Assembly (NCBI GenBank): GCA_036897095.1
Contig: JAYMSP010003122.1
Span: forward strand, 1-20,987
Source of the DNA: Plantago elongata
Lineage: Eukaryota > Streptophyta > Magnoliopsida > Lamiales > Plantaginaceae
Direction of reading: 5' to 3'
Length of the DNA stretch: 20,987 bases
The number at the start of each line of letters is the position of its first letter. Position 1 is the stretch's first letter. The notes beneath the pieces are model-generated. The model worked only from the letters and a program-made list of their open reading frames with translations, searched no databases and was not told the origin of the DNA. The position numbers and the translations under genes are program-made. Positions 9,368 to 18,141 of the stretch are shown here, piece by piece.

Positions 9368-9673
9368 CTATTTGATTTTCACCGAATATCCCCAATCTGC
9401 AAACTGGTTCATGCTTAGAAGATTATATTTCAAAACTTTAATGTGAAATACGTTAGAGATTGTAAGGGATCCCAATTTGACGTTGCCAAATCCTATAGAA
9501 GGATTTAATTCTCCTCCAACAAACCTGATGTTTGGTCCAGTATCACATACTCTATAATCGACCAAGTTTGCTTTGTCTTCTGTCATGTGTTTCCCGCATC
9601 CACTATCAAATAGCCATTGAGCCTTAGTCCATGACGCGTTCTGCACAAAACAGGAAACATGAGTTAGGTTCAT
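9368..9673 (-). pseudogene. Copia aspartic protease
   Basis: This 101-codon frame holds the retropepsin-like protease. WLFDSGCGKHMTED has the active-site Asp23 in DSG, followed by IRFVGGELNPSIGFGNV, LTISNVFHI and LKYNLLSMNQFAD, the usual end of the copia protease before the integrase zinc region. Wording and spacing match plant copia proteases (W-LDSGCS-HMTGD). The ATG at 9673 need not be a real start, since the protease is made as part of the gag-pol polyprotein. A stop and a short gap separate it from the integrase frame at 9325. Confidence 0.9.
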
Positions 9674-10017
9674 GCCTAAAAAATAGAACCACTTAGACTA
9701 AACGTTCTACCTGTGGAAATCCATTCCTGAATGAATCTCTTAGGAGTAGGTTATCGTCTGCTTGGAACATAAGGAGGAATTTTAGAATCATTGGATCTCA
9801 GATCGATCTTCCTTCTTGGAGTGTTCCTTAGTGTTCCTCAAGGTGGCTTCAGAGACCTGCCAGGTTTTTGAGTTTGCTTTTCAGCAAGCATAGTCTTCCT
9901 TTCCAAGTTTCTTCTAGCCCTGTCATTCAGTTTTTCAGTGGCTTGGGATTACTTCCACTTATGATAATTTCTATAAGCAATTCTAGCTTTCCACCATTGT
10001 TCTTGTCCTTCATTATA
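9674..10017 (-). pseudogene. Gag-protease connecting region, decayed
   Basis: Between the last open gag frame and the protease only short pieces are open, with many stops in all minus frames. By position this is the C-terminal gag/linker part of the polyprotein. No motif is recognised. Confidence 0.45.
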
Positions 10018-10700
10018 TTATTGCAAGAGGACCTTCCCGATAGAACGATAGCCAATACCATTTCGAGCACCATTGACTTTCTGAACACGATTTTCAGCAG
10101 CCTCACTAGTTTCTGCATCATCCCTATATCCATAAAATGGTACAGTAGGAAATACACCTAGACTAGCGATGTGTCCCTTACTAGTGATACAACATTGTGG
10201 ATGATCACAAGTGATAGGATCATGTTTCTTTTCAAGAACCTTTTCCACAAGTTCCTTTGGGACTTGTTGTTCCTTCAAAGGTTTGGTCGCAACTACTTTA
10301 CCTTTGTCAAGAACCTTAGCTTTCTGACCAATACTATAGGTTTCTTTGGAACCTTTCTGCTGACTTTTTATAAAGATCAACCTTCCATCACTCTTTTTCA
10401 GAGGAGTGGAACTACTTGATTGGGCATCAAGTCCAAGTCCTCCCCTCTCAGAAGGGTCTCTCAAATAAGATTGAACCTCCGTGAGAGTGTCACTAGCTTT
10501 GACAAATGATTTGAAGGAAACTTATTTCTTTCTGAGCTCATCATTTTCAGAAAGAAGTTTCTTCAACTTCTCATTTAGCTCTTTCAAGGCTAGCTCATGA
10601 AAATTTTCATTCTCCGATATCTGAGATCTAAGTGATGCTATTTCAACGTCCTTTCTCTCATATACCTTGTCAAGTTAGAAATCTCTTTTTCAAGAGTTTC
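10018..10700 (-). pseudogene. Gag C-terminal part with coiled coil
   Basis: Minus-strand reading from about 10680 gives a heptad-like, charged stretch (DKVYERKDVEIASLRSQISE, ALKELNEKLKKLLSENDEL), then a stop near 10523 and a 148-codon open frame (10464-10018). This continues with LRDPSERGGLGLD, a lysine-rich section (KAKVLDKGKVVATKPLKEQQ) and a Cys/His-bearing piece (HDPITCDHPQCC). Long gags with coiled coils downstream of the zinc knuckle are a known trait of Sireviruses. The function of this section in particle assembly or host-protein binding is inferred, not shown. Confidence 0.65.
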
Positions 10701-11071
10701 TTTTTCTTCTTCCAGAACCTTGGTCTTTGTTTCAACAACCAAGAATTCTCTCTCATATCGATCAAGTTCACTCTTGACCAATTCCAATCCTTGATACCGT
10801 CATCATCACTTTCGTAGTACAAGAATTGTGATGTGTTTATTACATCATCAACCATAAGGCATTCTTCAATGTTGGAGATGTCGCGACCTACAATCTCAGC
10901 CACTCCACACATGTCATTCTTCTTCTGGCCAAAGTCGATTACATTGTGAGTAATCCCGCACAATTCTGGTGATAGTAATTTTGAGTCTTCAGAATCCTCA
11001 TCTTCAGAATCCGACTCAATATCCAGAGCATCGAGTTGAATTTGGATCTTCTTTCTCTCATCAGTGAGCAA
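10670..11071 (-). pseudogene. Gag middle region, acidic
   Basis: This open frame of 133 codons lies just after the zinc knuckle. It has an acidic serine-rich cluster (ESDSEDEDSEDSKLLSPE), then CGVAEIVGRDISNIEECL and NTSQFLYYESDDDGIKDW. In Sirevirus-like gags such a section follows the zinc knuckle and precedes the coiled coil, which is found next (10500-10700). The frame is offset from its neighbours, so at least one frameshift lies on each side. Confidence 0.65.
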
Positions 11072-11138
11072 GGACCTCTGAGTCTTTTGAAAGTTCTTCT
11101 CTCATTTTTGTCACCCGTCTTAACCTTGTTAAAAGCAA

Positions 11139-11180
11139 AAAATCATGTTTTAAGTGACCGAGTTTCTGACAATAGAAGCA
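11139..11180 (-). other. Gag zinc knuckle, last Cys lost
   Basis: CFYCQKLGHLKHDF fits the CCHC knuckle (C-x2-C-x4-H-x4-C) except that the final Cys is Phe (TTT at 11139-11141). Nucleocapsid-type zinc binding would be impaired. Confidence 0.85.
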
Positions 11181-11339
11181 GATGTCATTTCCAATTTTAG
11201 CGACAAACAACTTTCTGAGCAGGGTTGTTTAAAGAGTTGTTCATTTGGATATTCTTGTACTGATGTAAATTTGGGCCGAGATTTTTTTCAGCTTCTCTTT
11301 TGCTTTTCTCCTTTCTATCTCTTGGCTCACATATTTATT

Positions 11340-12015
11340 CATGTGTCGCACAACAAGAGCATTTTCTTCGGACACTTCCTTGGTATCCTTCTTATCAGAA
11401 GTACCTGTGTGACTAGAGAAACACTTTGCAACTTTTCATGTGCAACCAAACCACGTTGGATTGTCTCATAGTTCACAATGGCTAAATGAGAAAAGAGTTC
11501 CATTGGAGTGATTTGTGGCATACCCTGGTTAAAGTAGATATTGGGTATGTTCTCAATTTTGGTTCAAACTTCTGACAATGGTTTTCACCTTCTCAGAATT
11601 TGAAAATCTGTCACTTTCTCCAAGTGCAGCCATATCACTCATGAGAATAGTAAACCGAAAATCAAGTTCTTCTAGAGTTTCAGCGGAGCCCTATTTGAAG
11701 TTTTGGAACTTCAATTTCAGAACTTCAAACTTGTTTTCCTTAGTTTTCTCAGTTCCAACACAAATTCTTCAATCAATTGCCAAGCAACATTTGCTGTTTT
11801 TGCACGCCACCGTTTGCACTGTATATGCTCAGGTGCCGATTGAATGATAATGTTACGAGCTTGACCATCCAACCCGTGTCTCTTGGCGTCTTCCGATGTC
11901 TAGAGTTCACGAGGTTTGTCTTCATAGTCAACTTGTCCAGTAGCAACACGACCACTATCACTAGTTGAAGTGTCACTACCTTCAGCATCATTGTTTCTCC
12001 GACCATCAGACACTC
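11340..12015 (-). pseudogene. Copia gag N-terminal domain (UBN2-like), 5' end missing
   Basis: Minus-strand reading gives TSEDAKRHGLDGQARNIII, TANVAWQLIEEFV, then after a frameshift GTEKTKENKFEVLKLKFQNF, a stop, GSAETLEELDFRFTILMSDM, and SEKVKTIVRSLNQN, the typical order of the gag polypeptide of plant copia elements. After more breaks comes PMELFSHLAIVNYE and a lysine/glutamate-rich stretch (QEIERRKAKEKLKK) leading to the zinc knuckle. The first residues of gag are missing: the frame reads straight back into a gypsy RT near 12015. Stops at 11900-11902 (TAG, probably Trp) and near 11692 (TAG, probably Gln) break it. Confidence 0.75.
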
Positions 12016-12720
12016 GAATGACTTGACCAAAAGAACATTTGCCAGCCTTAGCATTCATAGATTGCTCCCTTAATATTCCCAACACAATCTTCAAATGTTG
12101 TACATGTAGTTCCAGAGTTAAGATGTAGATTAAAATCTCATCAAAAAAGACAAGAACAAATTTTCTTAACTAAGCAGAGAAAAATTGATTCATTAATGAT
12201 TGGAAGGTTGTTGGAGCATTGCTCAACCCAAAAGGCATCACTAAAAATTCATAGTGACCCTGGTGTGTTCTGAAACTAGTGAATTTCACATCTTCAAACT
12301 TCATCCTGATTTGGTGATAACTTGATCTCAAGTCAATCTTTGAAAATAGCTTAGATCCATGTAACTCATCCAGAAGCTCATCAATTATAGGCATGGGGTA
12401 GTCACGTTTGACTGTCAAATAATTTAGGTACTTGTAGTCAATACACATGCGCCAACTACCATCTTTCTTTTTGACAAATAAGACTGGTGCTGCAAAAGCA
12501 CTGGAACTGTGTTGTATTACTCCACTTTCTAACATTTCCTTGATTATAACCTCTATCTCAGTCTTAAAGGCATGAGAATACCTATAAGGTGCTTGCTTCT
12601 CTGCCACTGAACCAGGTTTGAGGGTTATCTAATGTTCCACATTTCTGTGTGGTGGTAAAGTTTTTGGTTCCTCAAAAACATCACAGTACTCTTCCAATAT
12701 CTGCTTGATCTCAGGTTTAA
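12016..12720 (-). pseudogene. Gypsy reverse transcriptase, truncated and mutated
   Basis: The linker into RT reads IKQILEEYCDVFEEPKTLPP, then a stop at the Gln position of EHQITLKPG. The frame 12607-12170 has the RT blocks [56 protein letters not shown] (motif A Asp) and [23 protein letters not shown] (12170-12172) interrupts at A-LRKF. The reading then continues as LRKFVLVFFDEILIY and VLGILREQSMNAK up to KCSFGQ (12023-12040). The catalytic FFDD pair is FFDE here (Glu codon 12137-12139). The thumb and everything after it are missing because the frame passes into copia gag. This RT is not functional. Confidence 0.93.
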
Positions 12721-12731
12721 TTACTTCTTCT

Positions 12732-13040
12732 TTAGTTGCAGCAGAGATGGCACAAATAATTTCCTTGTGATCCAACACACCCACTCATAAGTAGCTTGTG
12801 AAAGTTTTTGCAAGAGATAAGTTTGCATTCACTATTTTCAGTGAGAGCTTGTAGTGTAATGCTTCTTTTTAATGTCACCTGCATCTTCTCATAGTCAAAC
12901 TTAGGTGGGTTCATCAGTCTGAGCCATTTCCCCCCTAAAACCATCTGGTAACCCCCCAGATTTAGTAACCTCATAGGAAATGTGAATTCATTTCCTTGTA
13001 TACTCCAGGTGAAATTTGGACAGTAGTGTCTACTAACCAA
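12732..13040 (-). pseudogene. Gypsy protease-RT linker
   Basis: The open frame reads WSIQGNEFTFPMRLLNLG, YQMVLGGKWLRLMNPPKFD and LTENSECKLISCKNFHK. The block around MVLGGKWL is the conserved end of the gypsy protease region (usually DMVLGxDWL), here with Lys in place of Asp. It overlaps the preceding protease frame (12971-13291) in another frame, so one frameshift lies between about 12975 and 13040. Confidence 0.85.
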
Positions 13041-13291
13041 AGTACCTCCGCCTGCAACATTGATACTTCTATAGGAGCCTGTAATATTTCACATCCAATA
13101 TGATGTGCAGTGGCTTCATCAATAAAAGAATTTGAGGCTCCAATATCAATCAGGATACAGAGATTATGCTTCTTGTACTGCCCAATAAATCTGAATGTGT
13201 TTTTATTAACACATCTAGAGATAGCATTTAAAGAGATCACACCAGCATCCTCAATGAGTTCAGGTACACTAGTGACTTCTTGATTTACCAC
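12971..13291 (-). pseudogene. Gypsy aspartic protease
   Basis: This 106-codon frame holds the protease. ISLNAISRCVNKNTFRFIGQ precedes LCILIDIGASNSFID, the active-site loop, then AHHIGCEILQAPIEV. The catalytic Asp49 is kept (13145-13147), but the usual DSG/DTG triad is DIG (13139-13147), Ile replacing the Ser or Thr that supports the active site. Upstream it is separated from gag by a single TAG between SQ and QGEDVV, a position where Gln would continue the frame. Confidence 0.9.
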
Positions 13292-13303
13292 ATCCTCACC
13301 TTG

Positions 13304-14399
13304 CTACTGTGACTTGTGATAGGTTGCAGCTTCCTCATTAGTCATAACTATGTATAGAGTTGTAGTGGCAAACTTGTGCCCCTTTACCCATCTCTCATTA
13401 CAATCAAAACACAGTCTAGACTCCCTTCTCTGAGCTATTTCCTCCTTAGTAAGAAACTTTCTAGGTACCTGTGAATGATCTACCAACTGTCTTGATTTAT
13501 TACTCACAGCTTGAGTATTTCCCTTGATATTATTCACCACATATCTCACAGGAGTTTTCATTTTCTTATACCAGCAGTCAAACATGGAGTCTTGTTCAAA
13601 AGCATACTGCTCGTCTATTTAAGAGTAGTGGGGTGTTGTACTAAAACCGCAACTCTGAGTTCTTCCAATCCTTTAACAAAGACTCCAATGTAAAAAGCTT
13701 CACTATGCTTATTTCCAAAAAAAGTAAATAAAGCTTTACTTCTCTCAAACTTTTTAACATACTCATGCAAAGATCCAGTTTGATGTAAGCTAGTAAAATC
13801 TTGTGCTATAGTTTCTTCCTTAATATCACCAAATCTATCACACTTTCAACAAGAAATTGCCTAGTAAGAGTGCGGTGCTCAATAGAAAAAGATTAAAACC
13901 AACACTTAGCTTCATCATCGAAGTTCATTGCAGCTAGGTATGCATTCTGATCCTCTAGAATGTCAGGCACCACCCTGAAGTAAGTTTCATTGCTCAGCAG
14001 CCATGAGTGAAGATTTGAGCCATCAAACCTTGGAAACTTCACTTTAGGCACATAACTATGGGCAGCTTGATTTTTTCCAGCATGAAATGAACTTAAGTTG
14101 TGCTCCCCACCAGAATCATTGACACCACCGGTTCTTCTTGATGGTGTTGCATCTGGAGCACGCCCTAACACAGAGTCAGGCGTTCCACCACTCATATGTT
14201 CATGTATCTGGTCCAAGCGATCTTGAAATGCTTGCAACATAGTCTTAACTTGTTGTGCCTCAACATTTTGATTTGTTGCCATTTGTTTAAGTTGATTCTG
14301 GATGGATTTCTGGGTTTCTGAATCAAAGATTTGCTTCACGGCTAGTTCGTCCAATCAATCTTTTACTGAGTTTAGCTGGTTAACTTGGGACGTAGTCAT
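13304..14399 (-). pseudogene. Gypsy gag, frameshifted
   Basis: An ATG at 14399-14397 lies 46 bases after the primer binding site and opens MTTSQVNQLNSVKD before a TGA, after which the same frame continues LDELAVKQIFDSETQ and a helical Gln-rich segment. KVKFPRFDGSNLHSWLLSNE is the capsid-like start of plant gypsy gags. A TAA follows CWF near 13893, then frame changes at 13586-13890, then the zinc-knuckle section (13585-13304) with KEEIAQRRESRLCFDCNERW. The knuckle (13370-13411) reads C-x2-C then GHK-F: the last Cys expected after GHK is Phe. Gag packages element RNA; this copy is dead. Confidence 0.85.
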
Positions 14400-14444
14400 A
14401 TTTGAAAAGTAAGCTAAATACTTAGGAGTATCAATCTCAAACCT

Positions 14445-14458
14445 GGCTCTGGATGCCA
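14445..14458 (-). other. Primer binding site of the gypsy element
   Basis: Minus-strand reading TGGCATCCAGAGCCAG starts three bases inside the LTR boundary. It differs from the usual tRNA-Met site TGGTATCAGAGCCAG by one substitution and one inserted C. Confidence 0.75.
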
Positions 14459-14461
14459 ATT

Positions 14462-14995
14462 TGTTACGTCCCGGTGCTATGACTAAGATAAGATAGAAGA
14501 AATGGGAAAAGTTGACTGACGAAATGGGAGAAATTATGACGAAGAGGGAGAAGTGATGCAAATGCGGCTATTAATTCATACTTGACCCAAAATGGCTGAA
14601 ATTCGAATACAATAAATAGGGAAGTAACCTTAAACGATCTAACGGTAGCAAAAGGAACCCTAAATTAAATGGCAAGGATTAATTGAAACTAAAAAATAGA
14701 ACATGCAAAAGAGACGTCATAGCCAGAGTACGAAGGTACTGTACACGATCTTGAGTAGCCGTAGATCTAAGGGACGATTGATGACTGAAATTGATTCATA
14801 TCCTTTCGAGCAGGAGCCGTTGGATGGCCTTTGATCTGACGGTCATGTTTTAATTCCTCAAACGGCACCATTTCATTAAAGTGACAAGCCAGCCTGCTGT
14901 TTAAATGAAACATACTTCTTCTCTTCTTCAGGTCTGTTATGTTTGTTATGCCCAGAGACTTTATTTTTGCACTATCTATGGCCTGGGACATGACA
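14462..14995 (-). mobile_element. 5' LTR of the gypsy element (534 bp)
   Basis: In minus-strand reading it starts TGTCATGTCCC (from 14995) and ends GGGACGTAACA (at 14462), followed after three bases by the primer binding site. The ends are TG and CA and form an imperfect inverted repeat matching at 9 of 11 positions. A TATA-like CCCTATTTATTG lies near 14610-14622. The small ORFs inside it are not genes. No partner LTR is present to compare. Confidence 0.8.
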
Positions 14996-15672
14996 AATAT
15001 TTAATTCTTTCACGAACACAAGTCACATTTAGCTCAAGTACTAGTATTTATCAACTAAAAAGTTTCTACTAAAACTTGCATAAGTCCATAATTTATACGA
15101 GTCATACATTATTGTATATTAATTGTATGTAAATTATGAATTTTTGTGTATTTTATATATTTTTACAAATTGTATATTATTACATAATAATTGTACAACA
15201 ATTTTTTTTGTTAAATTGTAAAAATATAAAAATGTATCACAAACCATAGAGTCGTCTACTCTTCTAAGTTTTAACACCAAACATCCACATATTTTTTTAA
15301 AATTATTTTCTGATAATTAAATGAAAACAAAATGATAAAAGGGGACCAGCAGCTTGTTCTGTACTTTGCTAGTGGGCATGACCAGTGACGACCCTCCATT
15401 TCCTGAGCGACCGGTCATGAGGCTACATAGCAGCGACCGGCGCTCCTGCCCTCCCCCTTAATTTTGTCCAGTGAAATTCCATAGAGTGTTACAAGTATCA
15501 TACATGGAAGAGAACATTATTAGTTACTGTAACACCACAAATTATTCCGGTGCCTACATATGATATTCTCCATCCAAGAACAAGTAATAAAGGGGGTCCG
15601 TCAACTTACAAAACCTCATTACTGTCAATGGCACATAATCACGCAACAAAAAGTATATACCCAACTTCATTC
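14996..15672. other. Intergenic: AT-rich block, then a GC-rich patch, then ATS3 3' flank
   Basis: 14996-15340 is very AT-rich and without ORFs. About 15345-15480 is clearly richer in GC and contains AGCGACCGG twice (15406-15414 and 15432-15440) and the inverted pair CATGACC (15377-15383) / GGTCATG (15413-15419). 15480-15672 is presumably the 3' untranslated region and flank of the ATS3 gene; no perfect AATAAA is visible on the minus strand. Confidence 0.5.
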
Positions 15673-17916
15673 CTATGAAGAAGCTCTGACACGAGAACAT
15701 TGATTAAACCCATACCATATATCTCCTGGTATGTTTACATTGTAGTAGAAAGTGACAGGCTGTGAGTTGTATCCGTAGATAGTCACCCCGTATGGCATCC
15801 ATCCATCATAACCGCTTCTGTAGAGGTATACGTAGCATATCTGGTATGTACAAGGTCCATATATCTGGAATGTATCTGTTGAACATCGCTCAAACGTACT
15901 TGTGCCAGGATCATCCAGTCTTGGGGCATAGACCTGTTGGACACAAACAAGATATTGAATATAATTGGAAAAGAAAGATGCCCTTGGCACGAGGATGGGT
16001 AAGCAAACAAACGAGCACAAACTAATTTATTATTTTTACTGATTGATTCATCACTGGTACATGCTATTCATACTTGGGGAACCCTCATGCATAACAAAAA
16101 CACACCAAAACAAACTGAGAATGGCTAATGCTAGGCAACTTACTCCAACAGTTTCTTACAAACTATGTTGGACAACCCTTTTATGCTGAAGAAGAGAAGT
16201 ATTACCGTATTTTGTGTTTATAATCTAGAAGGATCTTTCAGCTTTGCAAATTTTGCCAAGTGGAACAGAGAGAAACTAGTGAAACAACAAGTCAGATCTG
16301 TTCAATTAAGATGCATGCAAAATTGAGTATATCAATAGTAGACACAAATGTATGAAACACAAGCGCACACCCAATACTCAAGTGTCATGAGACCTACCAC
16401 TCCCCAAACCATTAGGCACTTTCTGAGCTTTGTATAAGAACAAATGCTTAACAGATCATGGATTAACTATAAAATTCTATAAGCGCATAAGGCCAACCAT
16501 AACCCAGAAACAAACAGAGAAACAAATTTATTCTTGATAAAAATGACCACCAACAAACAGGGCGAAGTACAGGATTCCTTTTCAGAAGTCACAATAGCCA
16601 CTAAGCTAAGGATGCGTAAGCGGTTAACACGTGAACGATTGTCTAACAGCACCTATAGTTTCATTGGTACATGTATTCTATATGTAGATGGGATGCACAG
16701 AAGGATGATGCATTCTATAAATTAATGAAGAAATGACGCATCTCCGATATCCTACTAAGTTGTGGCCTTCAATTCACGATACATAACCATGACACATTGT
16801 CAATAACCAAGTAGATAAGGTGAAAATATGAGGAAATTGAAAATCATTCCAAGTCTCTAATAATTGAGTTTCCATATCAGCCTTTGGAAGAAAAGGTTTC
16901 CATATATCGCAGAAGACTAATCCCAAAATTATTCCATTGGTAGCTAATCAATTCATGATGTTAATTAGAATATAGCAAATCCAAATAAACTGCCATTGAG
17001 AACTTAATACTCTGACTCACATTCTCACACCCTGTTTACTACTTAGGTGGAGTATGTGAGTATCTTGACCTGGCCTGCCTAACAGATTTCCAAGCCTCAC
17101 AATAACACTTACTCCGTCCCAAATCCATAGTGAAGTCTACTGTTTCCGTTTTAAACCGTCCCATTACCAAATGGTAGGACTTCTCTCGTTCGAGTATGTA
17201 ATTGTAAGTTGCACACATTTATCCCCATTCAATAGAGAATAACTTGCATTAGATAGGTTCAAACTATGTGTGGGTCTTGATGTGGTTCATCCCGTTGTAC
17301 TTCAATATTTAAGATATATCTAAAATCGGGAAATGTCGAGAGCAGTAGTGGCCTGTGATTCTAATATTCTAATTCTTACGCCAATACAGCAGTTAACCTG
17401 AGCTGTTGTCGATTTGATATTAAAGAGTAATGACATCATACACTTGCTAGTTAAGCTTAATCATGTAAATGTAACTATGTAAGTAAGTAGTTCACTTAAC
17501 TGGCCAGAAGAAGGAAAAAAAATGGAAACTACATGATAGGTTTTTTGGGTAAAGAAATTCAGAAAATGACACGAATTTGATGCCTAACCTGATTGCCATA
17601 AGCATCTCCAAAGGCAAGACTAATGTGGTCTCTAGTGTACTTAGTAGAAGAGCAGCTCGTCCTAATGCTCACTGTAAAAGTACAAGTTCCTGCATTCTGC
17701 AAACAGACAGTGTCCAAATTCGATCAATCAGAAACAAAATCTTTTTTTGAAGACATAAAGAACTGATCTTGATGGGTTTTAGAGAAATTAGGTAACCTGG
17801 GTGTCGTTGATTTTGAAGGATGAGAGAGGCTGAGGGCGTGGTAAAATGGATCTTGAGTCTGCAAAAGAAACTGAGACAATAACAATTAGCAGAAACAAGA
17901 ACAAGGATCTCACCAT
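15673..17916 (-). CDS. ATS3: Embryo-specific protein 3 (ATS3)-like secreted PLAT-domain protein, three exons
   Basis: Exons are 17797-17916, 17589-17696 and 15673-15933, joined by two phase-0 GT-AG introns (100 and 1655 bp), for 162 residues. The ATG sits in a good context (AAAATGGTG). Residues 1-19 (MVRSLFLFLLIVIVSVSFA) are a typical signal peptide, so the product is probably secreted or enters the endomembrane system. From about residue 44 follows the PLAT/LH2-like ATS3 domain: TFTVSIRTSCSS, ISLAFGDAYGNQ, VYAPRLDDPGTSTFERCS, QIYGPCTYQICYVYLYRSG, DGWMPYGVTIYG and IPGDIWYGFNQC. Six Cys (45, 55, 93, 104, 109, 155) are at the family positions and probably form disulfides. Known members are expressed in embryos and seeds; the biochemical role is unclear. 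All three exons are open and undamaged, unlike everything else here. Exon borders are my reading, not confirmed by transcripts. Confidence 0.93.
15934..17588 (-). other. Intron 2 of the ATS3-like gene
   Basis: It starts GTTAGGCATC and ends TTTGTGTCCAACAG in minus-strand reading. At 1655 bp it is long for a dicot intron. The short ORFs in it (for example 16467-16652) are not supported as exons. It includes the Stowaway-like remnant near 17110. Confidence 0.85.
17110..17330. mobile_element. Stowaway-like MITE remnant in the ATS3 intron
   Basis: The sequence begins TTACTCCGTCCCAAATCC, close to the Stowaway terminal repeat (CTCCCTCCGTCCCAAA) next to a TA. The following text, including a second CCGTCCC and ACCAAATGGT, resembles the interior of such MITEs. 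The opposite terminal repeat (GGGACGGAG) is not visible, so the element is truncated or decayed and its right end is approximate. Confidence 0.45.
17697..17796 (-). other. Intron 1 of the ATS3-like gene
   Basis: 100 bp, phase 0, GTTACC donor and CTGTTTGCAG acceptor in minus-strand reading. Confidence 0.88.
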
Positions 17917-18084
17917 TTTCTCAACTACCAAAATCAAAGACACTTGTTTTTCGAGGTTTCCTAAGAAAGAAAGCTTTTTTGCACTTTGTTGAAGATGATC
18001 AGCGACTAGAAAGAACTGAGAATAAAAGGAGGGTGTATCGGTCTTTTAGCAGTCGTTAGGTGAGATCAGATGTAGAGTCTATGT

Positions 18085-18092
18085 CCACGTGG
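18085..18092. promoter_or_regulatory. Perfect G-box (CCACGTGG)
   Basis: Palindromic CCACGTGG with the CACGTG core, 170 bp upstream of the ATS3 start. G-boxes of this kind bind bZIP and bHLH factors and serve as ABA-response elements in seed genes. Confidence 0.6.
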
Positions 18093-18141
18093 AAGGTGCC
18101 ATGGACACATGGTGACTATTGGATTCATGGACTTCATTTGA

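Larger units (their letters stand above)
4320..12015 (-). mobile_element. Large decayed Sirevirus-like copia retrotransposon, 5' end and both LTRs missing
   Basis: Reading on the minus strand from 12015 down, the order is gag, protease, integrase, reverse transcriptase and RNase H. Integrase before RT is the Ty1/copia order. The long gag with coiled coil, the RNase H wording (CCATQILWIQQQLRDYGL) and an extra ORF after RNase H point to the Sirevirus group. The 5' LTR, leader and gag start are lost at the fusion to a gypsy RT near 12015. No 3' LTR or polypurine tract is seen past 4320. Frameshifts and stops occur throughout, so it is a non-autonomous relic. Confidence 0.85.
12016..14995 (-). 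mobile_element. Ty3/gypsy retrotransposon, 5' half only
   Basis: On the minus strand the order is LTR (14995-14462), primer binding site, gag with zinc knuckle, protease and RT, which then stops within the palm/fingers region at about 12016. RNase H, integrase and the 3' LTR are absent, replaced directly by copia gag. Protease-RT order with no integrase between fits Ty3/gypsy. The wording of the gag knuckle and RT is that of plant gypsy elements; the sublineage cannot be decided without the integrase and chromodomain region. Confidence 0.88.

Noticed and set aside
9868..10817. Several plus-strand ORFs rich in Phe, Leu and Ser
   Set aside because: They are antisense readings of lysine- and glutamate-rich gag, which produces such hydrophobic compositions.
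14767..14991. Minus-strand ORF of 74 codons
   Set aside because: Lies entirely inside the gypsy LTR.
15792..16025. Plus-strand ORF over the last ATS3 exon
   Set aside because: Antisense shadow of exon 3.
16467..16725. Two opposite ORFs of about 60 codons inside ATS3 intron 2
   Set aside because: No similarity or splice signals to support an exon; the three-exon model already gives a complete family-like protein.
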